Assembly (NCBI GenBank): GCA_021234535.1
Contig: CM037843.1
Coordinates: 19,871,911-19,935,910 of the forward strand
DNA from: Stichopus chloronotus
Taxonomy: Eukaryota; Echinodermata; Holothuroidea; Aspidochirotida; Stichopodidae
Length of the DNA stretch: 64,000 nucleotides
Reading direction: 5' to 3'
The notes under the pieces are model-generated. The model searched no databases and was not told the DNA's origin. It was given only the letters and a program-made list of their open reading frames with translations. The translations under genes and the position numbers were made by a program. This document shows, one piece after another, positions 35,376-48,314 of the stretch; position 1 is the stretch's first letter, and the number at the start of each line of letters is the position of its first letter.

Positions 35376-38300
35376 GTGAGGCATTCCCAATTATTATAGT
35401 GCATGCTTTTTACAATGGTGACGATAACTGCTGTAGTCTGCCCAATAGAGGAAGCTGGTCTGGATTTGTTTACTTTTGAAATGAGCCTTGTGCAAGATCA
35501 ACCGGGGGAGCTCATTTGAATATTCCAACATTGCCCTAAGTGCGCCTGTTAATCACAGCCAACCCCATACGAAGATTCTCAGCTAAATTGTCAATGCAAT
35601 TATCTGTAATGAGCTTTTGCGAGTATGAAACCCTTGGGGCATGTTCACAGCAAGTTCATGGATGTCTGTGTGTATGCCAAACATAACACAATAGTCTTTT
35701 TTTTTTGTCTAAATAAGGTCGTCTTTGAATAAAAATTCACACACGTTATGCTCTCTCTCACTTTTAGAAACCAAAAAAAAAAATAAAATTCTGAAAAAAA
35801 TAAAATTCTGAAAAAGAAAACTGTAGTTCAAACATTATGACTGGGCCTGCTATTGGGAATTCACAGAAGTTTATCAGGTCTATCAAAAAGTTTATGCATG
35901 GCATAAGAGTAAATGTTCATCAAGGTGTATGGAGAGTTACATGCGATGAGTCCGCCGTTTCCAACTGCGCAACATGAATGACACTGTCACACAAGAATGA
36001 GTAGCTGAAAAATGTGCTGAGGATGAGCCTGATGTGTGCTTAATTTACAGAAATAAAAATGAAGGGTTACCGTACTGACATTGAAATCTACAAGCAGCAT
36101 CTTTACAGCATTTTGTCTCAAATGGAAAAGGAGAGTTGAGTAACGACCAACCAGGGTTGCAGATGATTTTTTTTTGTGGAAGCTCACAATTTACTTCAGT
36201 GATATAGAGAAGAAAAACAGTGATCAATTTGAATCCTAATTTTTTTTCTTTTTTAAACAAAAATCATGATTTTAATCAGCTTGATTTACATGAGATGACC
36301 CTGTCATCAACACTCCCTTCTACCAGGAAAAGTGAAAGAAAGTTGGGCCTGTAGATTTGTTGGTGCAGTACAGTACACTAAATGCAATGAGTTTCCACTG
36401 CACATGTACCACTAAATTAATGCTTACCAGAATATTGATTACGTATGTCATTCTGTTCACAAATTCCGACGCAAAATCCACCACCGCACACAGATCAACA
36501 AGACTGGATACAGTTTACAGCATGTGCGTGTGTACGTGGATAAATGCAACACTGCGCAACAGCTAGCTCTGTTTCCCGCCTTCGAATACGTACCACAAAC
36601 CTGCATGTCTAGATCAAAAGTTCACAGCTCATTTTATCTAGTGTCGAATTTTTACATTGATGTAGGTGCGGTTCTACAGACAATTTATTTTTTTTGGAGG
36701 GGGGACTAGTTCACATTATACCATCTAAGCGGAGCTCCACCATAGGTTGGCACATCGTGAACCAAGAGAGACAATATTTATTTTGAGATCTTGTGTTTCA
36801 AAAGCTTGCTCTTCCAACCAACAAAGGTGAATGATAGTTGTTTAAATCATTTGCTCAATCTTTGGGAGGCTAGCCAAATTTTAGAGCATAAGTCCCCACC
36901 CCACGTAGAATTGCCCTGCATTGATCATGGTACCAAACATAAAAAAACAGACAAAACAGGTAACGAAAAGAAAAAAAAATGGTTAAGAGCACAAGCATGG
37001 GCCAGTGGTGGCAGAAGTTACCATGCAGTCACAGGGGTCACCCCCCTCCCAACCAACTCAAATGGATTAGTAGAGCCTTTTTCAGATTCTTCACGAAATT
37101 AAAACTGCCCTTTTACTTTATATCCACTGAACAGTTTTTCTTTGTCAACAATACATTGGCTATGATTAAATTGTGATATTTTTGAAGTGTTGATAAAAAT
37201 AGTCAAACAATTGTCAATGTGGGCACTTTACCTTGAGCAGTGCTAAAAACTAGTCTCACAATGGTACTTTGTCATCTAGGCTTCTTTTCAGACAAAAATG
37301 CTTGAGTACATGAAGTACTGTACTCAGGGGGGTGGATCCAGGATTTTTGCTCTGGGGGTGCACTGAATTCATGCATTGTAGGAGTGTGCTTTCATCAAAA
37401 TAGAGATCTCATTATGGTGTACAAGTTTCTATACCAAAACCATGATGAGAAGAGCAACAGCAGTAAGTTTGTGATAGAATAATAAAGGCTCCACAGACCA
37501 ATTTTGCAAATTGTTTTGGAGGTGTATGTTGACTAATGCATGTGGTTGAGGTGTGTGTTAAGTGAACTTGTTGGCATGGGGTGATCTGATGTGCAATGAA
37601 AGTGGAGAAACTAAAGGTGTGTTTAGCTTCTCTCCTCCCCCCCTCCCCCATATTTGCCTAGTGCTCCAATAACAAATGAAAGCGGATGCATAATTCATTA
37701 TGATTCTTGTATCATCTAAACTGATCTGATATGTACTACCATTTTTCATGGATTTATTTTTCTTCTCATTTATTGAGGAATTGCAGACATGAGATTCCTG
37801 TTTCAAGACCCGGGGCACATGCGTTTACAGGGAATAATTTACCTGGTATTGCATTTCAGTTTGCTACACAGAATAACCAAAAATGTTACATAAACGGAAT
37901 ATTGATTAGCAGTTTTTGTACGTGCGATATTAGGGTTTCTCTGATTTTGTGACATATCGTTCAAGAAACATGAAAACTGCTATGCAAATTTTTAACACTA
38001 AATTATTCCCTGTTCTTAGAACACCCAGGAAGTGCTATTTCTGCCATCTGGGGAGTTTGCAAAGCCAAAACTTTTCTCTGTGCTAATCAATGGTAGTGCT
38101 CCACTTAGATAGTCTTGCAGGCACTCACCTCCCCCCTCCCGTTTCTTTTTGTTCTGCGGTGCATGACTATGTGTTGAAGAGAATTAGGTTAGGGTTGAGA
38201 AAGCTCAGTATTTATCAGAGAGCTTCCCTAAAAAGTATTATCACCCCTTCTGACTGAAACTGCTCCCTCTGCCACTGAGCATAGCAATCAATGCATAAAT

Positions 38301-38631
38301 GTAGAGGTTTATAAGCCTGCAATAAACTGATCTATATGGATATTTCAATATCATTTAATGTTATTTCCCATGGATTCAATTAAATTGAAAATAGGAGCCA
38401 CTGCATGGCTGAACAGGAACTAAAGAATAGATATATCTTGGTTTCATGAAATGCTTTGCTCGAGTCAAGATTAATTATGGGGAAGTATCATTACATAATG
38501 ATATAACTCTTTGAGAACTGAAAAATAAATTACTGTAAGAATAAAATTACAAAAATTGACCAAAATTTGATGTTCAAAGAAAAGAAGACAAGGTAGCAAT
38601 AACAGCAAGGTAAACTATGTTTAAAGGTCCA
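35376..38631. other. no gene recognised; transposon-end-like motifs
   Basis: A tandem duplication AATAAAATTCTGAAAAA lies at about 35780-35815. A 27-base segment near 36264-36290 (AATCATGATTTTAATCAGCT...) is shared with 52070-52096. GGGGGGTGGATCCAGGATTT at about 37327 resembles ends of invertebrate DNA transposons, but no partner end was found. Confidence 0.45.
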
Positions 38632-38882
38632 CATGCCTGAAAAGTGAGGGCAGTGTCTGTTGCTCACAGCACTTCTTTTCATAAGTGGTATACTGTCCTG
38701 TGCTGGAATATCTACGATGTCACTCTTCCAAAATCTATGGATATGAATGTTCAATTACACACGATAGAATATTTAATTCGCCACAGAATAGGACACGTAG
38801 GTGCGCAAGATGTACCAGGCATTTACAGCAGGATCCTCCAGAAAATTGCAGCAGACACTGCCCTCACTTTTTTTGGCGCATG
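38632..38882. mobile_element. non-autonomous element with long TIRs
   Basis: AAAAGTGAGGGCAGTGTCTG at 38640-38659 has an exact inverse at about 38851-38870. The similarity extends outward to CATGC on both sides and inward to TTGC/CTGC, giving TIRs of about 30-35 bp around a 190-bp core. The core has open frames (87 and 95 codons), one with a cysteine pair RRCARC, but no transposase could be named. No clear target duplication was seen, so the family is unassigned. Confidence 0.7.
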
Positions 38883-41515
38883 GCAGTTGAAGGCAATAAG
38901 CATATAGATGAGCCAACTCAAATAAATCTGCCACAAATGCAATATCAAACAAACTTAATACCGCAGCTATGAGAGGAGTCTCTGAAAATGTCAAGACAAA
39001 ACAGGAATGAGGAGAGAAAAAGGGGAGAATGGCGGAGGCGACTGGACTGAAGGACAGAAAACTAGTATACATGGCAGCTGAAAACTTCTAGATTAATACT
39101 CCACATGTGTGTACCCTCCTCTTTTTATTAAGTCGACAGATGGCTACCTGAGAAAATTAAATTTTCTGTAATTGGAGAGAGGGATTTGAGAAGACAGGAG
39201 AAGCAGTGTCAAATTTGCACAGAGACCAAGGAAGACTATACCTGTAGTAAGGTCAAGGACTGGGTGGTAGAAGTAAAAATATATGCTAGGCCAACTTTTC
39301 ACCCATTAAAATGGTCATCATTTTAGAATAAGAAATATAAATGCCCAATTTTTCACATAAACTTATTACTTGTTAATTTTGAGATTGGACGACTCTACTG
39401 TAACGATGCTGCACTCTTTGACCGCGCTTGACAGATGCACATCAGTATTTTAGAGTGCATGATCTGTGAGGTGACAGATGAGCCACAAGACCAGCACCAA
39501 CGCTACATCGTGATCTAACCTCTTAAAGGAGAGTGAGGAAGGGACCGGTCGGTGCGGATCAAGAGGAGATGCCATCAGGCGAATGAATTCAAAGATGATG
39601 GGCAGAACACATGACCTTCCTCTCCAGTTAATTCCTGCAAAAGGGAAGTGGGTTGAAATTTCAAACCCATGTCTTCATCACCACAATGTTGTCATAACAA
39701 ACAGAAGATGAGCAGGATTCCTCTCAGAGGCACAACAACGAAGGTGAGAATCTGGTTGTGGCATCCTGACTGTGAATGGATGATTGCAAGCCGGCCCCGA
39801 CGGACAATTGGGAAACAGGGAGACACATGTAAGTCACTATCCAGTATCTTTTAACTCATCAGCTTTGTGGCAGTGACAAATTAAGGCATCACACGTCACC
39901 CCAACCACTGTTTCCACATTCAACTGTGTTTATGTGATCAATGTGATGTAATATGATACGATAAATGCAATAACACCAGTCAGTGTTACTTGCAGGCACG
40001 TAATCTGAGAAATGCAGTTCAAAGTGTCCGAGATAGAGGGCAGGCATTCATCTTTAGATACACTGTACCAGGTGCGCAATGGATGATGACTGGTAGATGG
40101 GCCAATTGTGCATGGTCAGCAGCAGCAATCATATAAAGCAGATTATTCAAACTTATACCAAATTATACTACATACCAGAGGGACATTTTGAAAGGGTTTG
40201 CATCCGAACGACAATTACATCTTGTGCATGATGATGCTCCCTGGGGACTGAAATCAGCCTGTATTAATTATCAACTGTTTCTTTCTTATAAAGAGGACTT
40301 GTAACTGATGGGTGGGAATTTACAGGGAAAATGCAGTCGCCCCAGACGAAGGAATACAAACCCTTAAGCTAATTCATGAATGGCTCTTTTTCACTATATG
40401 ATTTCATTTTCGTTGTTGAAAAGATAGATTTTGCAGCATAAGAGCTTACTTATGCAGTACTGATATTCAGTAATATCATGAAAAATACTTACAGTATACC
40501 AGAAATGAGAAAAGAAGTGCAAGATTCTGATGATTTTCCAAGATAAAGTAGATGAACCCTGTCATAGTCTTTCAAGCAGAAGGAAACTCTTGCATATGAA
40601 TCACCACAGGTCATGTATTGATTGCATTTCAACTGATAACGTCATATCACACGATAAAATATAAAGGTCCATCAGTTTATATAGATGACTCATATGCACC
40701 GTAACGTTCACTATGTAAAACTTTCGTAAATCCTATATTCTTTGAAAATTTTAATTGAAAATCTGTCTAGTATTTGGCCAAGAAATATGAAATTAAAACT
40801 GGTGATAATGCCTAAATGAATGTCAGCATGCAAATTGCAATCATGAAAGGGACGAGCGATTGATGATTAATAATCACTCATTGTAAGTATACATCTCCAA
40901 TGGCGAGAGAAAACAATGGAGTGCAAGCTGTTTCTGCTGGATTTTTATTTTCAATATCCCCGCAAGTCAGATACCAGACGTCAAAACGATCATGTGCATG
41001 ACGATATTAAATTCGAATGAACTGTTCATGTGAGTTGTTGCAAAACCCTATGTGGTGAGAGACTGTAATGATTGAGATAGCAGGTATATGCTGCAGGTTA
41101 TCCGACCCAAGCATGACGTGAACTTGAGGATTCGATCATGCATGCATGTATGGGGTAAAGATGGCTTAAACATGTATTTGTGACACTAATCTTGATTTTC
41201 CTGTAATATGTGCATGTCATCAGTTATGTTCCTTGGTCACATAATTGTGGGCAAACCAAATTACAGTGAATGTCTCATATTTAATACGTGAACATCAGTA
41301 AGATCATTGGCTGTGCCTTTGGGAGATGTGGTACATGCAAGCTACAGTACACAATTATGCAAATGCATTCATGTATACACAGATGATTCCAAAAATTAAG
41401 AAACTAAAAAAAAAAACTCAACCCAATCCAATCAAATTGAATGTTTTAGAGGGTGAAAAATAAAATGAAAGTATTTGCAACGGTACAAATACCCTTAGAA
41501 ATGGTACCTGAAACA
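38883..41515. other. no gene recognised; a GC-richer patch near 39.5-39.8 kb
   Basis: Around 39410-39840 the sequence is GC-richer, with exon-like signals on both strands. Plus has MSRIPLRGTTTK followed by GTGAGA, and also a GTAAGT at 39829. Minus has the strong acceptor CCACTTCCCTTTTGCAG near 39638 opening ELTGEEGHVFCPSSLNSFA then a stop. Neither was recognised. Confidence 0.35.
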
Positions 41516-41542
41516 TTAGGTCAACAGCAAAAAGTTGACCTA
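41516..41542. promoter_or_regulatory. AGGTCA/TGACCT inverted repeat
   Basis: TTAGGTCAAC and its exact inverse GTTGACCTAA are separated by 7 bases. The hexamers are nuclear-receptor half-sites, but at an inverted spacing of 11 that no standard receptor uses. It may equally be a small hairpin. Confidence 0.35.
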
Positions 41543-41583
41543 AGAGTCGATGTTGTCCTAGCGTACATTTTTAATGCAATCCA

Positions 41584-41615
<32 letters not shown>
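41584..41615. repeat. (TG)n(TA)n microsatellite
   Basis: A TG run passes directly into a TA run. Confidence 0.95.
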
Positions 41616-43397
41616 ACGAATAAGCTATCGCTACCAAGGCTTTTTTGGCACTAAGCATAGCAATTTAGGAACACACACCCACCCATAACAAGCTCTATAC
41701 CCACTGGCATAAGGGTACTACACTTTTGTTCATCACCATCCCTCACTTATGTATGTGCATATGCATAACATACTTTGTGCATACATGTTCTTCACTTCAA
41801 ATTATGCACAAAACAACGTTATGTGAACAGAATTCACATTGAGAAAGAAAGCTTACCATCATTTTTTTTACTTGTTCATCAATGTAAAACAATCAGTGGA
41901 CATATATCCCTGAAAGCAGGCCTTTGTTTGTACATGGAAGTCTCCCCGCCCACGTAATAAAATATCAGTAACAGAAGAGTCTCAACATGAGAAAATAGAA
42001 CTGTTCAAGGTTTCTGCCATGTAGCAGCGAGTACACGGCCGGGGTTTAAAGTGTAGTGGGCTGTCTGAATTTCATTCTGATACGTACTTTAGGAAAAGGT
42101 CTAAATGAGAACATTTGTAAATGAAAAAAATGTGGCCAAAGAAAAAAAGATACACATCATTTTCAGGAATAATTAAGAGTTACAGAAAAAAAGAAGAAAG
42201 TAATTGAAGACAAACTTTGGTATTTCACATCTCTCCAAGGATGACATACATTACAGACTGTTACATACGCCATTCAACCCTCACAAATAAATCTGCCTGA
42301 CATGTTGGCAAGGTGCCAAAAGCGCACTGATTCAATTGCTGGAAGATAGCGCCAGCATTATTGTGCCAAGTCACAGGAGATCGGTAAATCAAGAAGAATG
42401 CAATGATTCCTGAAAAGCATCTACAGAAGACAGTATGCATGCTCATACATAATAATAATACAAAGCTATGCGCAAGTGCTGTAGTCACTATCAAGGAAAT
42501 AAATTACAGAGCTTTGATAGATGTTTTCATCATATCGAGGCAGTTATAACTACAGATGTGGTAGTGTTTCCTTCATCTGTCGTTTCTTACGATATATACT
42601 GTTTCTTCTCTAGTGTAGCATCTGACAAATAATATGTAATATGGTTTTGGTGATTTGATTAATTTACATTTACTTCTTTGAAGTTTTTATAATTCCTGAT
42701 CACGTAATTTTTAAGATGGCCATGTTCTTACACTTACTGGTACATTTTGCATTTGAATATACATCTGTTCAAAATTCCAGATAGAGGAGAGAGGAATCGG
42801 AAGAGGAGGGAATGAGGATGGAAAAAGGAGGGAAACTGAGGGGAGAGAGAAAGGAAGAGAGAGAGACGGGAAGGTTTTCTCTTTGTACAAAAGTCCCAAA
42901 AAGGAATTTTAAGGGAAACCATTGGGAGTACTTTTTCTGTTTCAAAGTGGTGAGGATCATATATCTAAGTCTTTCAATAAAAACAAGTGGAAAACTATCA
43001 TTTATAATAATTGGAATGGGCATTGCAATTGAGTTTCTCATCATCCTTTTCCAACATTACACAAGTATTAGGAGTTTTTTTTTCTTACTGGCTAGATAAG
43101 GTAACATTGCTGTTCTTATATCAAGGGTTACCAAAAGGCCATACAAATATGTACATATAGATACATAAAACTTTAACTACGCTACATAAGACTAAACAGC
43201 ATTAAGGGAACTGCCTCCCCAAGACTAAACACATGTGTCAGAAAACAACGTTCATGAAAAACCCCCAAAATAAAAGGATACTCATCCAAAAAGGTCTCAG
43301 AAGAGGAGATAAGAATGAAACCAGATAACTCATGTAAGGAATTACAAATAGGTTGCAAAAGATGGCAGATTGAGGCAGATGCAAATCAAGTGTGGAA
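41616..43397. other. no gene recognised
   Basis: A GA-rich segment at about 42785-42880 accounts for the overlapping ORFs on the minus strand there. Nothing else is supported. Confidence 0.5.
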
Positions 43398-43540
43398 ACT
43401 TCACTGCTAAACCAAAAGGCTGGCAATTACTGAAGGACGGTGGCCAGATACGCACACAAGCAATTGCCAGATGCTAGACCATAATAAATACGGTAATGCA
43501 TCTGTTATATGCGGTGAGGGAGAAAGCACTTTGAATATGC
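43398..43540. mobile_element. palindromic MITE family, copy 3 (half element)
   Basis: It has the same layout as the 4.3-kb copy: TTCACTG...CAAAAGGCT, AGATACGCACACA, CAGATGCTAGACCAT, TACGGTAATGCAT, GTGAGGGAG. Only one arm is present. Confidence 0.8.
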
Positions 43541-44035
43541 TTTATCAATATGTCTACAATGGTTGACTGAATCAGTCTTTGCAAAACATCATCATAACGT
43601 GATTTGTGCATACATTGTAACAGTAATGAGTAAAGAATGGTTGATGAAATGTTTCAAAACAACATAAGATATTTTGAAACAATAATTTTAAAGTTAATGA
43701 TGTCGAGTACATGTCCAAGTTGAGTGAAGAATTAGTAATTGACAAGGTATGATGAAGGGATTATCATTTGGTAGGTGACTGAAAGAGGAGAGAAGATTTT
43801 GCAGACATTCCTTGGTGGCTTTAAAGAAAGAAAGTGCACTTGACTGTAGCACTGTTATACAAAATTTATTAATGGATCTTTTTTTTTTTTTCACACCATA
43901 GTGAGAAAAACAAGCAGTTCCTGTATGCATCTTTAATATGCGATTCACATTTTGAGAGCATATGCCAATATCAGTCTGTCAATAACTAACAACTTTAAGG
44001 CTAAAACTTGAGACACAATTAACTGACATAAAAAC
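43541..44035. other. no gene recognised
   Basis: AT-rich, without exon or repeat structure that I can support. Confidence 0.5.
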
Positions 44036-44125
44036 CTTAGGTATAGCTAGGATACATCTATCTGCATGTAGCACCTTAGGTATAGCACCGTAGGTGTAGC
44101 TAGGATATACCTATATGCATGTATA
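44036..44125. repeat. short tandem duplication with GGTRTAGC units
   Basis: TAGGTATAGCTAGGATACATCTATCTGCATGTA is followed about 45 bases later by a close variant, with an extra TTAGGTATAGCACC between them. This is an imperfect duplication. Confidence 0.6.
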
Positions 44126-44472
44126 CACTCAAGTGAGCAAATGCCCATTACATATTGGACATCAACGTATTTTGCTTTTAGCTCGAAGACACATTACTGA
44201 AAGGTTTTTCATCAGACACTATAGGTGCTAGTGTAATTTTACAATGTTTCTACAACTACTGCACATAACCACTACGAGTGTGTATGATGACCATTAAATC
44301 TCACTGTCCATGCACACACACTATACTCCATAGTTTGTCACGTAATTAACGTCCCCCAACTGAAGAATATGCGCTTCTCCTTTGATCGTCAACGAGGTAA
44401 AATGACCCAACTTTGCGCAGGTTCATATTTCATGTGCTGTATGCACGTAATTTGTTTTTGGTCAGAAGTTGT

Positions 44473-44480
44473 TATATATA
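44473..44480 (+). promoter_or_regulatory. TATA box candidate
   Basis: TATATATA lies about 120 bases upstream of the ATG at 44601. This would place a start site near 44503-44510 and leave a leader of about 95 bases. Confidence 0.35.
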
Positions 44481-44600
44481 GACTATGAAGCCCAGCGGTT
44501 ACACCGTTGATATAAAACAAAGAAGGCCTTTGACAACTATGGCAACCGACATATTCTGGGAATTCTTGTCAGTTCGGTTTTGGAAAGGTTTGGCGGAAGG

Positions 44601-44682
44601 ATGGGAATCGAGCGGCTGCGAAACGAATGGCGGATATCAATTTTCCGTCCACTGATCGATGTGAAGGGGCACCTTGAAATCT
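44601..44682 (+). CDS. possible first coding exon, unknown protein
   Basis: ATG in GGAAGGATGG context opens MGIERLRNEWRISIFRP and continues LIDVKGHLEI over 27 codons plus one base. A perfect donor, GTAAGT, follows at 44683. The same frame is also open for about 30 codons upstream. The region has raised CpG, and a TATA box lies upstream. No protein family was recognised and no second exon was found. Confidence 0.35.
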
Positions 44683-45093
44683 GTAAGTCACCAGATTAAT
44701 CATGCTAAATGGGAATTTTGACCATATGTGAATATGTTTACACTCAATAAACCAGAAGAAATGTTGTGACCACCTTCAAAAGGCCGACTGTTCTTAGAAG
44801 ACCTCCTTCATCTTCTTTTGGTTTTGTTTTTGTCAAAAAAAAAAGAAACGTGATAAAATTGGCAAGTTTTAGAGGGAAACCTTTGGTTAAAAGACTAGTT
44901 GATCTCCTTTCTGGTCAATCCAGGAAAGAATGATTATTATTAAGAATACAGAGATTGTTTTTATTTTTTTTTTTTGCAAATGTGGCTTGCATACATCCAT
45001 CTGGCTTTCAAGTATTAACTGACGATTGTCCCTACGTGACTGACAAATGGAGAACTAGGAGTTGGTGTCTCTCACATAACCCTAAAAGAAAAA

Positions 45094-45167
45094 AATATAT
45101 ATATATATACATACATACATATATATACATATATATATATACATATATATGTATATACATACATATG
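45094..45167. repeat. (TA)n/(TACA)n microsatellite
   Basis: Mixed TA and TACA repeat over about 74 bases. Confidence 0.95.
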
Positions 45168-45707
45168 AAAGCACTCTTTGAAGAGAGTGATTATGTGAAC
45201 CTGGAAGCACATCAAAGATCATGTGTGTGATGGATGGACCGGCAGTCCTGGTAGTTAAGGACTAGTACTTGAAAATTCTGAGTAATTATGATAATATCAT
45301 TGATAATCCATAGTTCATACATACATTTATGTACATTTAAACATCTGCACTTGCATCTAAGTGACACTCTTCTACAAATCCATTGCATTTGTTTAATGTC
45401 CAACTACTTTTCATAACCATTAACATAGTTACACAATGAATATCATGAGTACATCCCACATTTTCTCGGCATGTCCTATACCTCTGATCATACAATGTAT
45501 CTGCCAGGTCACGATCACCAATTTTCATTTCGTTCTCCTCGTACCATATTAGACAGGTAGACGTACCTGCCCTCTATTTTTAAACTGTTTCAAATGTGAT
45601 TGAAATTAAAAAGATGTTCAGTTGCTCTTCGTTCAGCATCAAACAATGGAAAATACTAAAAAAAGGGTGTGTTTTGGTTATTATTGAAGAACATGAATGC
45701 CAAACAA
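45168..45707. other. unassigned; minus-strand open frame
   Basis: A minus-strand frame of about 80 codons (about 45570-45337) includes WYEENEMKIGDRDLADTLY and is free of repeats. An acceptor-like GGGCAG lies at its start. It is not recognised, and the length is within chance. Confidence 0.3.
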
Positions 45708-45830
45708 TGTTAGGGTAACACTATCAGGGTACGACATTGTGAAGGTAACATTATTAGGGTAACACAATCAGGGTGTGCCCTTGTAAGGGTAACATAATTA
45801 GGGTGACATCATCAGGATAAAACTGTCTGG
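45708..45830. repeat. degenerate tandem repeat, AGGGTAACAT type
   Basis: AGGGTAACA-like units recur about every 16-20 bases, alternating with ATCAGGGT. They include TTAGGG by chance; the units do not form a telomeric array. Confidence 0.6.
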
Positions 45831-46280
45831 TTGACAATATTATGGCAAAAATGCGTTTACATTTACTGTGGTTACCTAAGTCATAATTTAGTGGACAGAA
45901 CAATGATTGCGGTCAATGTGATTATTTGCCAGAAAAATTACAAATGACAACAAAGGCTGAAAATAACCTGTCTGAAAATCAGATTTTGTCCTAAACGTCA
46001 TTTTTATTGAGATGGTTAGAAATAAGTCTGACTACTACTAACAATTGTTGAAACACCAAGTGTTGGCATTTAACCAACCAAATGCTTTAAATGTTGAGCA
46101 CTGTAGACACTTTCATTTTGATTTCTTCATCATTGTTTTGTTACGATTCTTTCAAATTTAAAAAGTGAATGTGTCTGGTCATATCCCCAGTCTTCAAGAA
46201 TTTGAGATCAACAATTGTTGAGATACATACACCACAAAGTTAAACCATATGCATCCTTTCTATATGAAATCAATTAAGTA
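45831..46280. other. no gene recognised
   Basis: No exon, repeat or element could be supported. Confidence 0.5.
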
Positions 46281-46494
46281 TCAGGCCTTGAGTTTTAGAT
46301 TTTTCAGGTGTACTAAAAATCACACTTCTCACAAAATTATGGAGTGTGGTAGGTGTGCTGTTTTATAAAACTTTCATAGATTGCCTGTTGTCCCATTTTT
46401 TTTCTAGGTGTGCAAAAAATCGCAATTCTCTCAGTGATTTGAGGCGAGTGATGGTGTGCGATGGCACTTGCACTCCTCAGAATTCAAGGTCTGA
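46281..46494. mobile_element. MITE with TCAGGCCTTGAGTT ends
   Basis: TCAGGCCTTGAGTT at the left and AATTCAAGGTCTGA at the right are inverted over 14 positions with two mismatches. Inside, AGGTGTACTAAAAATCACACTTCTC and a later variant form an internal duplication. Ends of this kind are common in invertebrate hAT-related MITEs. No clean target duplication was found. Confidence 0.65.
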
Positions 46495-48314
46495 AATACA
46501 AGCTTTTTATTGAATAGAAACAATCAAAAGGTAGAAAAGCTTCCATATTACTGCGAAATAAATCACATGTGTATTCCTTTTCATTTTGTCCAATATGGCT
46601 TAGTGTTTCTGTTTAAAGCCTTTGTGATTTGGTTACAGAGGAAAAACTTCCCATTTCTCACTAATCTGTCCTTACCACATGACAGGGTACAGCTATACAC
46701 ACATAATGCAGAGTTAAAAGCTGCATGACAAACTACTTGCACACTCAGTCCACAGAATCCTCAAACTTGCCAAATAAAATGGGCCGACCTATGGGCAGGC
46801 AGCTAGTCCATGTATATGCAGCTGCTGGAAAGACCTCCAGAAATGAGGCCAAACCGTGTAAAGCAATCCCTTAATTTGTCCCCTGATCTAAGGCAATGAG
46901 TTTCCAGTTGTCTTGGATCTGAGAGAGAACCAGATCTTGTGACTTGTTTGTTGTGATACGAGTCGAAAGGAGATGTGTGAAAGATCTAACGGTTGGACCA
47001 GATCTAGCAATGATTTTTTTTTTTTTTTTTTTATTCAGCGATCTTCCCAGTTGGAAATTAGGTTACAAGACGATATCAAGGTTCCTCCGACATGATGATT
47101 ATTAGGCGTGGGCAGCTTTGCAGGATCCAAATTAAAGCTCATAAATCTAATTTCCTTTCAAGAAAAATGTTTGCAGACCTTTTTTTTTAAAGGGTGAGGG
47201 GGGTTTGGTTAGAAGATCTAACTTCTGTAATGATACTGACGAATTTTTTTTTTTTCATTAATCTGATACAGGCACTAGAATTTTCAGGGTCAGTTGTTTC
47301 ATATTCTTTTCATTTGTCACACTGCATTATTTGGAACTTGTTATTCTTGTTACTGTAAATCATGTCGAACTACTTCAATGTGTATTTTTATGAGTTACTT
47401 CACAGTAGAAGTTTAATGCATGTACACTGCTGCGTGATGTAAGCTGCCATATGCATGCACTGTATGCCGGGTTGTTGCTTATGCATGATGCAGAATGGAT
47501 CAACTGCTCTTGACTCCAACATCTAGCTGTGTGTAAAACCTTAATGGGTGTTCATCATCGGATCTCCACATGTTGACCAACATTTTGACCACTTGAGGTG
47601 ATCAGATCTTGTGCAGTTGGTAAACATGTACGTGGCAGCTCAAGGGCTCCCTCAAAGTGGACCAAGGAACATGGTGACAAGCTGTGTGAACTGTACATAC
47701 CTATATAAGCATGCATGTTGTAAGTAAAAGCTTGCTGTTATGACGACTGAATTTTGTGTAGCCACTTCTCATTTGTTGATATGGATTGCAAGGTATTTCT
47801 CAAAGTATGTTAAGTGTGAAAGTAAAACTTGTGAACTTGAACTGGTCGATCAGGTTCATATGACATCACCTGCTAGTGATCAATGGCAAGTACGACATTA
47901 ATGCCCCTAGATAGACAGATAAGAGCACCACATGAGAAATGAATGCCAAGAGGATATAGATGTGGCTATTAAGCTAAACAAAGTCAAGAGGATAAAATGC
48001 ATCATTGCCATAAACAAGACTTTTTAGCCAATTTATAGCAATTGTTATTAGGGTTATGTTTAGGGGTAGGTTCATGCAAATAACGGCGGTTATTAATCTG
48101 TGTGAATTCATGAGAATGGTTTCGACTGTATATTTATGCCGAGATACAGTGTCATTAAGGTATTTCTGAAGCCCTAATCTAGCTTTAACTATAGTTGACT
48201 CTGGGCCTATCTTCATATACCTATGTAACTCCCACTAGTCTTGGCCTCTGTATATCTTGGCTTCAACATGCTATAGTGCTTACGTGATGTTAATTTGGAA
48301 GGATTCATTATTAA
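46495..48314. other. no gene recognised
   Basis: A poly-T run lies at 47014-47032. No exon or element could be supported. Confidence 0.5.

Noticed and set aside
45708..45830. Interstitial telomere repeat (TTAGGG)
   Set aside because: TTAGGG occurs only inside degenerate AGGGTAACAT units of irregular spacing, not as a hexamer array.
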